From: Comamonas thiooxydans
GTDB taxonomy: Bacteria; Pseudomonadota; Gammaproteobacteria; Burkholderiales; Burkholderiaceae_C
Assembly (NCBI RefSeq): GCF_002157685.2
Contig: NZ_AP026738.1
Coordinates: 1,612,001 to 1,676,000 of the forward strand
Direction of reading: 5' to 3'
DNA length: 64,000 bases
Below, one piece after another: positions 57,941 to 64,000 of the stretch (the first letter of the stretch is position 1; every line of letters starts with the position of its first letter). The notes under the pieces were generated by a model. That model was not told the DNA's origin. It saw only the letters and a list, made by a program, of their open reading frames with translations, and did not search any database. Both the position numbers and the translations under genes were made by a program.

Positions 57941-58867
57941 CTAGTTGTTTAGTCCCGGCATTTGATGGATTGGATCAATCCTGAAGCGTTTGGGCTCGGA
58001 TGTCCACTGCTTGCAAATGAATTCATACGGGGTCAAGCCCTTGAGCGTCTTGAGTCTTCGGCCGAAGTTGTAGGCATCGATGAAGTCCGCCAGATGCTGT
58101 CGTAGCTGCTCGTGATCGTCGTAATGGAAGCGTTTGACGGTAGCTTCTTTGATGGTCCGATTCATTCGCTCAACCTGGCCATTAGTCCAGGGATGCTTAA
58201 TCTTGGTGAGGCGATGTCCAATGCCATGTTCAGTGCAGACGCGGCCAAAAATGTGATCGCCAGCGTACCGATCGCAGGCACGGTTCGCAAACTGGATACC
58301 GTTATCGGTCAGTACCGTATGGAGGGCGTATGGCACTACCTTGATCAGATTGCGCAAGAACTGTGCAGCAATCATCTTGCCGGCCTTGGCATGGAGTTCG
58401 GTCATTGGCCACAAACAGATAGAGCTTGCCTTCGGCTGTTTGCACCTCGGCAATGTCGACGTGAAAGTAGCCGATGGGGTAGATCTTGAACTTCTTCTTG
58501 GCAGGCTTGCCGCCACCCACCTCTGGTAGCCGCGAGATGCCATGACGCTGCAGACATCGATGCAGCGAGGAGCCGTCAGATACGGGATGGTCGGTTGCAG
58601 TGCATAAAGGCAGTCGTCCAGTGGCAGCTAGGTATGCCTGCGAAAGGCGACGATCGCAGCCTCATCCTCAACGGATAAAACGGTGGAGCGCGGCCGCCTC
58701 GGCCCTGTTGGTAGATCGGTGACCGAGGCCCGCTTCTTCCACTTCGCCACCGTCTTCTGATTGATGCCATAGCGCGCAGAAAGCGCTCTCAGGCTCTCTT
58801 GACTATTTTGTATTGCTCGACGGACTGCCTCTGCCGTTGTGGCGCTCCCGTGCAGAACCTGGCCCAT
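57941..58867 (-). pseudogene. IS481-family transposase, inactivated
   Basis: The N terminus MGQVLHGSATTAEAVRRAIQ starts at 58867. After FRRHT a TAG replaces a sense codon. About 20 codons later the frame shifts by one base (LTAP to SSLHRCLQRHG). A third break after FVANDRT joins directly to TELHAKAGKMIAAQ, with several codons missing. The DDE core follows (VLTDNGIQF with Asp, NGQVERMNRTIKEATV with Glu). The stop codon at 57941-57943 lies just outside the element end. Confidence 0.8.
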
Positions 58868-58923
58868 AGTGCTTCCTTCCATTCAAGGTAAAAGATTGCA
58901 CCATCAAAACCTGGGATCAAATA
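57946..58923 (-). mobile_element. IS481-type insertion sequence, decayed
   Basis: A 978-bp element with terminal inverted repeats: TGTTTAGTCCCGGCATTTGA at the left, and TATTTGATCCCAGGTTTTGA read on the minus strand at the right; about 17 of 23 positions agree. The transposase is broken at three places. No target duplication is visible, and an IS5-type element abuts its left end. Confidence 0.7.
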
Positions 58924-59005
58924 GAGCATGGATCCCGCGTTCTGGTGGGGATATCTGGGTCTTGGCTTGGGGAGAGGGGTGTCTCGGATGCTCCTTGGAG
59001 CACTG

Positions 59006-59500
59006 TCAAAGCTTGCGTCGCAACACGATGGGCTTGCCGCCCATATTCAGCTTGGTCATCCAGGCGGCCAGTGCGGAATCCAGATAGTCTGCATGACCTG
59101 GGAACCACTGGAAGAGGGCCATGCCGATATCCTGGACTATGTCGGCGCCGGCTTGTCCTTGTGCAACAGCTTCCTTGACCTCGCGGACCGACTTCAGCAC
59201 TGCTGCATGCTCGTCGAGATGGCAGTCCCGAGGAGGGAAGTTCGTGGTGCGCATCCATTCATCTTCCTGCTCGAAATGGCTGATGGCATGCTGCTCGAAC
59301 TGTTCGATGGCCTGGGCGGCATTCTTCTCCGTGCAGGTCACCAGTTTCAGCGCAGTCGCGTAGAACTCCTCATGCACATCATCCATGGGCGTAAATCCCA
59401 GTAAGCGTGCATCGGTCCAGGCGAGACTGTTGTCGTCGACCGGCGTGGGTGCACTGGCATCCCGAGCCCTGGTGGCTGAGGTAGAAGTCTGCTCATCCAT
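59006..59500 (-). CDS. Bacteriohemerythrin
   Basis: A 164-residue protein with the di-iron hemerythrin ligands in order: His in MDDVHEEFYATAL, His and Glu in HAISHFEQEDEWM, His pair in CHLDEHAAVL, His and Asp in WFPGHADYLDSALAAW. The fold binds O2 reversibly. An N-terminal extension of about 40 residues precedes the domain. ATG 59500 has AAGGGAC upstream. It lies between IS elements and the phthalate reductase gene; oxygen supply to a dioxygenase is a speculative role. Confidence 0.85.
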   Translation of the reverse strand: MDEQTSTSATRARDASAPTPVDDNSLAWTDARLLGFTPMDDVHEEFYATALKLVTCTEKNAAQAIEQFEQHAISHFEQEDEWMRTTNFPPRDCHLDEHAAVLKSVREVKEAVAQGQAGADIVQDIGMALFQWFPGHADYLDSALAAWMTKLNMGGKPIVLRRKL

Positions 59501-59565
59501 GTTCAATGTCCCTTGTTATGTTGGTAGGCCAATGCCTGGCCGTGCCAACCGAAGTGGCTGGTGGC

Positions 59566-60528
59566 TCAGAGGTCCAGTACCAATTCCGCAGATTTTGCAC
59601 GCGATACGCAGACCATAATCTGTGCATCCTTTTCATCGTCCCGTAGCACGAGATCCCGGTGGTCCGCTTCGCCCGAGCACAATCCTACCCGGCAGGAGCC
59701 GCAGGTACCGCTTTCGCAGGAGCTTGCCACGCGCACGTTCGAGGCACGCAGAACGTCCAGAATCGAGCGGTCGCTCGGAATTTCCAATGAGGTGCCGGTG
59801 CGCTTAAGCTGCACCGTGAATGGCGTGTTTTCCTTTGTGTTGGCATTGCCGGCGCCGAAACTTTCAAAGTGAACGGTGCCGGACGGCCAGTGGCCTGTCA
59901 TGTCCTGAACGGTATCCATCAGCGACTGCGGTCCGCAGCAATAGACATGTGCAGCCTTGGGACGCTCGAATAAGGCCCAGAAGTCGAATGCTTTCGCCGG
60001 GTCGCCGAAACTGTGGTGGATCTTCACCAACGAGCGCCATTCGTCGCTGCTGAGCTCGTCGAGAAAGGCCGTGCCCTCTGGATCCCGAGCCAGATAATAC
60101 AATTTGAAGTCCCGCAGGCCTTCCGCCTTCAACTGGCGTGCCATGGACAGCATGGGCGTGATGCCGATGCCGCCAGCCACGAGAATGAACGACTTGGCGC
60201 GTTCATCAAGCGGAAATTCGTTGCGCGGCAGAGAGGCTTCGATCGAATCCCCTGCGGATGTGTCGTCGACCAGACTCATCGAGCCGCCACGGCCATTGCT
60301 GTCGCGCTTCACGGCGATGACATAGCGATTGCGCTCTTGCGAGTCGTTGCAGAGCGAATAGCTGCGGCGCATGCCGTTGGGGGCCACCAGCGTCAGATTC
60401 GAGCCAGCCTCGAACGGGGGCAGCGGCGCGCCCTCTGGATGGGTAAGTTCAAAGCGCCAGATGTCGCGTGCAATCTTTTCCTTCTCCGCGATCTTCAGAC
60501 GCAGAAAGCCGCTTTCCTGGGTGGTCAT
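59566..60528 (-). CDS. ophA1: Phthalate dioxygenase reductase
   Basis: A 320-residue class IA reductase that passes electrons from NADH through FMN to a 2Fe-2S centre and on to phthalate 4,5-dioxygenase. Flavin motif RRSYSLCNDSQERNRYVIAV, NAD motif [15 protein letters not shown], and a C-terminal plant-type ferredoxin with CESGTCGSC and a later Cys in IMVCVSRAKSAELVLDL. The sequence is very close to what I recall of the Burkholderia cepacia enzyme. AAAGGAAG precedes ATG 60528. The oxygenase component is not in the window. Confidence 0.9.
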   Translation of the reverse strand: MTTQESGFLRLKIAEKEKIARDIWRFELTHPEGAPLPPFEAGSNLTLVAPNGMRRSYSLCNDSQERNRYVIAVKRDSNGRGGSMSLVDDTSAGDSIEASLPRNEFPLDERAKSFILVAGGIGITPMLSMARQLKAEGLRDFKLYYLARDPEGTAFLDELSSDEWRSLVKIHHSFGDPAKAFDFWALFERPKAAHVYCCGPQSLMDTVQDMTGHWPSGTVHFESFGAGNANTKENTPFTVQLKRTGTSLEIPSDRSILDVLRASNVRVASSCESGTCGSCRVGLCSGEADHRDLVLRDDEKDAQIMVCVSRAKSAELVLDL

Positions 60529-60563
60529 GCCTGTCTTCCTTTACTTGCTCGACAATATTTGCA

Positions 60564-60592
60564 ATTCTATTATTAGAGATCTAATTATGCAA
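60564..60592 (-). promoter_or_regulatory. Promoter of the phthalate reductase gene
   Basis: TTGCAT (60592-60587), a spacer of exactly 17 bp and TAGAAT (60569-60564). The palindrome TTAGAGATCTAA (60573-60584) fills the spacer, so a bound repressor would block RNA polymerase. Confidence 0.6.
60573..60584. promoter_or_regulatory. Operator-like palindrome TTAGAGATCTAA
   Basis: TTAGA and TCTAA half-sites with a 2-base centre, between the -35 and -10 of the reductase promoter. Confidence 0.6.
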
Positions 60593-60675
60593 GCGGAGTA
60601 GTTGACTTGCGCACGGTTTCGCGCCAGGGGAAAACCCTGCTTGTCGCTACTCTCGAAGCCTCGTAATCTAATAAA

Positions 60676-60700
60676 TAGATATCTAATGAATAGATTTCTA
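60676..60700. promoter_or_regulatory. Two operator-like sites before the permease gene
   Basis: TAGATATCTA (60676-60685) and TAGATTTCTA (60691-60700) share the TAGA/TCTA half-sites and are 15 bases apart centre to centre, about 105-130 bases before the permease start. No consensus promoter is clear; TTGTCG at 60641 could be a -35. Confidence 0.5.
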
Positions 60701-60805
60701 GCAATAAAGGCTTGATTGCGGCGGCCGGTAAAGCGAACTCAGACGTGTTCGCTGCTCCGCCAGCTCAAGCCGGCAGCAGACAAAACGCCTCCAAGAGACT
60801 CCGAA

Positions 60806-62149
60806 ATGACAGATTCCACGTTGAACTACGTGGGTGCGCTTCCGCATCAAACTTCCGACCCGGCAACCGTCGAGACAGCCTATCGCAAGATCACTCTCAG
60901 GCTGATGAGCTTTCTGTTCTTCTGCTGGGTGCTCAACTATCTTGATCGCGTCAATATCAGCTTTGCGCAGTTGCATCTGAAGCACGATCTTGGTCTGAGC
61001 GATGCCGCTTACGGTCTGGGCGTGAGTCTGTTCTTCATTGGCTACATCCTGCTGGAGGTGCCGAGCACGCTGCTGCTCAGGCGCATCGGCGCACGCAAGA
61101 CCATCACGCGGATCATGCTTTTGTGGGGGGGGATTTCTACTGCCATGGCATTCATGAACGCCCCGTGGCAGTTCTATCTGGCCCGGACGCTGCTTGGCGC
61201 GGCGGAAGCAGGCTTTTGGCCCGGCATCATTCTTTATCTCTCGTTCTGGTATCCCGCCAAGCTCCGCGCCCGCATCACGTCGCGGTTCCTGCTGGCGATT
61301 GCTGTGGCCGGCATCATCGGCGGTCCGCTGTCGGGTCTGATCCTCGAGAACTTCCATGAAGTCTGGGGCTTTCGCAACTGGCAGTGGCTGCTGTTCTTAG
61401 AAGGCCTGCCGGCCGTGGTCGCGGGCATTGTGGCTTGGTTCTACCTGACCGACAAACCACAGGATGCGAAGTGGCTGACCAATCAGGAAAAGCTCATCGT
61501 CCTGAACGCCCTGGAAGAAGAGAACCGCCAGAAGCCGGAGAACGCTCCGAGCAGCCTGATGGCCGCTTTGCGTGATCCGCGCGTCTATGTGATTGCTGCA
61601 GGCTGGGCCACGGTACCCATTTGCGGCACGATCCTGAACTACTGGACGCCCACCATCATTAAGCAGACGGGCGTTTCCAACATGCTGCACATCGGCTTTC
61701 TGTCGGCTCTGCCTTACTTGGTCGGTGCCGTTGCCATGCTGTTTATTGCCCGCAGCTCCGACCTGCGATTGGAGCGCCGCTGGCATTTCGCCCTGTCGAC
61801 CACCGCTGGTGCCATTGGCGCGTTGATGCTGACGTTGTTTACAGAAAGCCCGGTGGCTGCGATTGTATGCCTGAGCCTGGTTTCGGTGAGCTATTTCGCT
61901 GCGGCGGCTATTGTCTGGACCATTCCGCCGAACTATCTCACGGGTGAGGCTGCAGCAGGCGGGATTGGCGTCATCAGCAGTCTGGGGCAGGTCGGAGCTT
62001 TTTTTGCGCCCATCGTCCTGGGTTGGGTGAAAAGCGCTACCGGCAGTTTCTCGGCTGGCATTTTGCTGGTGGCTGCGCTGGTCTTCATCGGAGGCCTTGC
62101 CGTCTTCTTTGGCGTGCCACGCCAGCAGGCGTCACAAACAGGCGCATGA
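60806..62149 (+). CDS. ophD: Phthalate permease-like MFS transporter (ACS family)
   Basis: A 447-residue member of the anion:cation symporter family of the MFS. It has 12 membrane segments, the N-terminal ACS pattern LNYLDRVNISFAQLHLKHDL, and AEAGFWPGIILYLSFWYP. OphD of Burkholderia takes up phthalate with protons, and the neighbours make this the best guess. ATG 60806 is chosen from the family N terminus. It is divergent from ophA1 and followed by the decarboxylase after 43 bases. Confidence 0.82.
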   Translation: MTDSTLNYVGALPHQTSDPATVETAYRKITLRLMSFLFFCWVLNYLDRVNISFAQLHLKHDLGLSDAAYGLGVSLFFIGYILLEVPSTLLLRRIGARKTITRIMLLWGGISTAMAFMNAPWQFYLARTLLGAAEAGFWPGIILYLSFWYPAKLRARITSRFLLAIAVAGIIGGPLSGLILENFHEVWGFRNWQWLLFLEGLPAVVAGIVAWFYLTDKPQDAKWLTNQEKLIVLNALEEENRQKPENAPSSLMAALRDPRVYVIAAGWATVPICGTILNYWTPTIIKQTGVSNMLHIGFLSALPYLVGAVAMLFIARSSDLRLERRWHFALSTTAGAIGALMLTLFTESPVAAIVCLSLVSVSYFAAAAIVWTIPPNYLTGEAAAGGIGVISSLGQVGAFFAPIVLGWVKSATGSFSAGILLVAALVFIGGLAVFFGVPRQQASQTGA

Positions 62150-62192
62150 CAATGCGCTCCGAATCGATTTTGATCGTCACAAAGGAATCAAC

Positions 62193-63185
62193 ATGAGCAA
62201 GCTTCAACTGTCCATCGCGGTGGGCAATTACGACCGGATGCGTCCGCTGATCGACGGCGACGTCCAGATCGACGGTGTGGACCCGGTGTTCATGCTGCAG
62301 GATCCGGAAGAAATCTTCTTCCGTGCGTTCCGCACCGCCGACTACGACATCTGCGAGCTGTCGCTCAGCAGCTACTCGGTGAAGACCGCAGCCGGCACCT
62401 CGCCGTACATTGCCGTGCCGGTGTTCCCTTCGCGGGCATTCCGCCACAGCTCGGTCTACGTGCGTGCCGATCGCGGCATCAACAGCCCGGCCGACCTCAA
62501 GGGCAAGCGCATCGGCGTGCCCGAATACCAGCTGACCGCCAATGTGTGGGTGCGCATGTTCCTGGAAGAGGAGTACGGCGTGAAGGCCTCCGACATCCAG
62601 TGGGTGCGCGGCGGCTACGAAGATCCGACCCGCATCGAGAAGATCTCGCTGAAGCTGCCCGAAGGTGTGTCGCTGGTGAATGCGCCGGAAGGCCGTACCA
62701 TCTCGAACCTGCTGGCCGATGGCGAAATCGATGGCGTGATCGGGCCGCGTGCCCCGTCGTGCTTCGACCGCGGTCACCCGCAGGTCAAGTACCTGTTCGA
62801 GGACCCGCAGAAGGCTGCGGCCGAATGGTATGAGCGTCGCAAGCTGTTCCCGATCATGCACACGCTAGGCGTGCGCAAGACCCTGGCAGAGCAGCATCCC
62901 TGGCTGCCCGGCGCACTGGTCAAGGCCTTCGAGCATTCCAAGGCGGTGGCACTGACGCGCCTGAGCGACACTTCGGCTACCAAGGTCACGCTTCCGTTCA
63001 TCGAGGACCAACTGCGCAATGCGCGCCGCCTGATGGGCCAGGATTTCTGGTCGTATGGTTTTGCCGAGAATGCCCATGTGGTTGACCGTTTCCTCGCGCA
63101 GCACCATGCCGAAGGACTGTCGAGCCGCCGCCTCCAGCCTGCTGAGCTGTTCCACCCGGCCAGCCTGGAGAGCTTCAAGATCTGA
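62193..63185 (+). CDS. pht5: 4,5-dihydroxyphthalate decarboxylase
   Basis: A 330-residue protein of the Pht5/OphC family. It converts 4,5-dihydroxyphthalate to protocatechuate, the last step of the upper phthalate pathway. The fold resembles periplasmic binding proteins but there is no signal peptide. Visible family segments are LSIAVGNYDRMRPLIDGDV, DICELSLSSYSVKTAAG, RIGVPEYQLTANVWVR and RAPSCFDRGHP. AAAGGAATC precedes ATG 62193. It is co-transcribed with the permease, and a strong hairpin follows. Confidence 0.9.
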   Translation: MSKLQLSIAVGNYDRMRPLIDGDVQIDGVDPVFMLQDPEEIFFRAFRTADYDICELSLSSYSVKTAAGTSPYIAVPVFPSRAFRHSSVYVRADRGINSPADLKGKRIGVPEYQLTANVWVRMFLEEEYGVKASDIQWVRGGYEDPTRIEKISLKLPEGVSLVNAPEGRTISNLLADGEIDGVIGPRAPSCFDRGHPQVKYLFEDPQKAAAEWYERRKLFPIMHTLGVRKTLAEQHPWLPGALVKAFEHSKAVALTRLSDTSATKVTLPFIEDQLRNARRLMGQDFWSYGFAENAHVVDRFLAQHHAEGLSSRRLQPAELFHPASLESFKI

Positions 63186-63208
63186 TCTCATCAGCTGCTG
63201 CGGATATT

Positions 63209-63245
63209 GCCGCGCACTTGGTCGACCAAGTGCGCGGCGTTTTGT
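63209..63245 (+). terminator. 30-base perfect palindrome, terminator of the permease-decarboxylase operon
   Basis: GCCGCGCACTTGGTC followed by its exact complement, then GTTTTG, 24 bases after the decarboxylase stop codon. Confidence 0.8.
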
Positions 63246-63475
63246 ATGTACAGTCTGCTTTTCCGTTAGCCGCAGCATCACGTCTACAATGCACTCGCCC
63301 TGCGATGGCGCAAGGTATCCGTACCGATACCGTGGTGCTCGGCTTGTTCGTATCGGTGTGGTTGGCATACCTTTTGAATTGACAAAGCATGAGTGCAGAA
63401 CCGGGGAAGCGGTCCGTGCACTTGTGAAGGCACTATGATTTCAAGCAGTCTGACGATGGCCGTGAAGGAGAAAGC
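63246..63475 (+). promoter_or_regulatory. Region upstream of the marR-like gene
   Basis: About 230 bases without a supported gene. It holds inverted repeats GGTATC-N6-GATACC (63314-63331) and ACCGATAC...GTATCGGT (63323-63357), possibly an operator. I find no TTAGA-N2-TCTAA site here. TTGACA at 63378 has no clear -10. Confidence 0.3.
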
Positions 63476-64000
63476 ATGACAGCCAGACCCTCTTCCAGCA
63501 AGGCACCGGATTCCAAAGAGAACCCGATCCTGCGGCATTGGCGCGAGGCCGTACCGGATGATCGTCTCGCTCACCTGGTGAAGGATGCAGGCCGGGCGAT
63601 GGTTCGGGGGCTGCAGATGCGCCTGGCTCAGTATGAAGTTTCTTTCGGTCACTGGGCGTTTCTGCGCATTCTGTGGGTCACCGATGGACTGACGCAGAAG
63701 GAACTAAGTGACGAGGCAGGTACCACCACGCCGACCACTTTCAGTGCGGTGTCGGCGATGGAGAAGCTGGGATACGTCGAACGCCGCTATGCGCCCGGCA
63801 ATCGCAAGAATACCCACGTGTATCTCACGCCTCGCGGTCGCAGCTTGGAAAGCAAGCTGGTTCCATTGGCCGAAGAAGTGAACGAGATCAGCGTCAAGGG
63901 CCTGAAAGGCTCGGAGATCGATATCGCGCGCAAGGTGCTGCTCACGATCATCGAAAACATGGCACGCGACGAAGCAGAGAAGGTGCATGACTCCGTGCTG
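63476..64000 (+). CDS. MarR-family transcriptional regulator, 3' end missing
   Basis: 175 codons without a stop, running off the right edge. The start is ATG with AAGGAG 7 bases before. The winged-helix core has HWAFLRILWVTDGLTQKELS, the recognition helix TTTPTTFSAVSAMEKLGYVE and wing RRYAPGNRKNTHVYLTPRG. The start MTARPSSSKAPDSKEN is an extension. MarR proteins sense aromatic acids and bind short palindromes; this one is the best candidate for the TTAGA-N2-TCTAA sites in the phthalate cluster. Confidence 0.85.
   Translation, partial: MTARPSSSKAPDSKENPILRHWREAVPDDRLAHLVKDAGRAMVRGLQMRLAQYEVSFGHWAFLRILWVTDGLTQKELSDEAGTTTPTTFSAVSAMEKLGYVERRYAPGNRKNTHVYLTPRGRSLESKLVPLAEEVNEISVKGLKGSEIDIARKVLLTIIENMARDEAEKVHDSVL

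Noticed and set aside
63305..63382. A 25-codon frame with a hydrophobic end (VVLGLFVSVWLAYLL) before the marR-like gene
   Set aside because: It looks like a small membrane peptide but has no ribosome binding site, and the inverted repeats there explain the sequence as well.

Overview
The window looks like chromosome of a Comamonas-like betaproteobacterium (Burkholderiales, Comamonadaceae). This rests on the gene order folC-SPOR-cvpA-purF-metZ, the block gyrA-serC-pheA-tyrA-aroA/cmk-rpsA-ihfB-lapA-lapB, a tmRNA coding for the tag ANDERFALAA, a phasin, Bug-type solute receptors and a phthalate-catabolic cluster. I infer the genus; no rRNA is present to prove it.

Positions 1-15.5 kb are core genome: the start of a glycine betaine/proline ABC transporter ATPase with a long structured leader, a YqhA-type membrane protein, acetyl-CoA synthetase, argG, ppnP, a glycine-zipper envelope protein, an Spx/ArsC-like protein, folC, a SPOR protein, cvpA, purF, metZ and gltX. 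Positions 15.5-16.9 kb hold eleven tRNA genes (Ala-GGC, Glu-TTC, Asp-GTC), partly in three tandem 328-bp units. Positions 17.1-23.8 kb are a heavy-metal RND efflux operon (CzcCBA-type) that starts with a small exported protein and ends with a PII-like protein. A second, almost identical Ala-Glu-Asp tRNA block follows at 24 kb, so the efflux module lies between direct tRNA repeats.

Positions 24.4-36 kb carry an SDR dehydrogenase, a phasin with two candidate PhaR-type sites, a thioesterase, pncB, an NhaD-like antiporter, a 2-hydroxyacid dehydrogenase, a tautomerase, rmuC, an MFS transporter, lapB, lapA and ihfB. Positions 36-46.6 kb run leftward through rpsA, a fused aroA-cmk, tyrA, pheA, serC and gyrA: aromatic amino acid and serine synthesis next to translation and replication genes. 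An OmpA-family protein, ubiG, gph and ssrA follow to 49.3 kb.

From 49.35 kb to the right edge the DNA is mosaic and looks like an integrated island. A tyrosine integrase lies just downstream of ssrA. Then come two colinear remnants of a type I restriction R subunit, IS remnants, a truncated oxidoreductase, a porin, a broken and an intact Bug receptor gene, an IS5-type element abutting a decayed IS481 element, a hemerythrin, and a phthalate cluster: dioxygenase reductase (ophA1-like), an OphD-like permease, 4,5-dihydroxyphthalate decarboxylase and a MarR regulator cut by the window edge. Copies of the palindrome TTAGA-N2-TCTAA in this cluster suggest a local regulon, one of them exactly between the -35 and -10 of the reductase promoter. 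The phthalate oxygenase subunit and the dihydrodiol dehydrogenase are not in the window.
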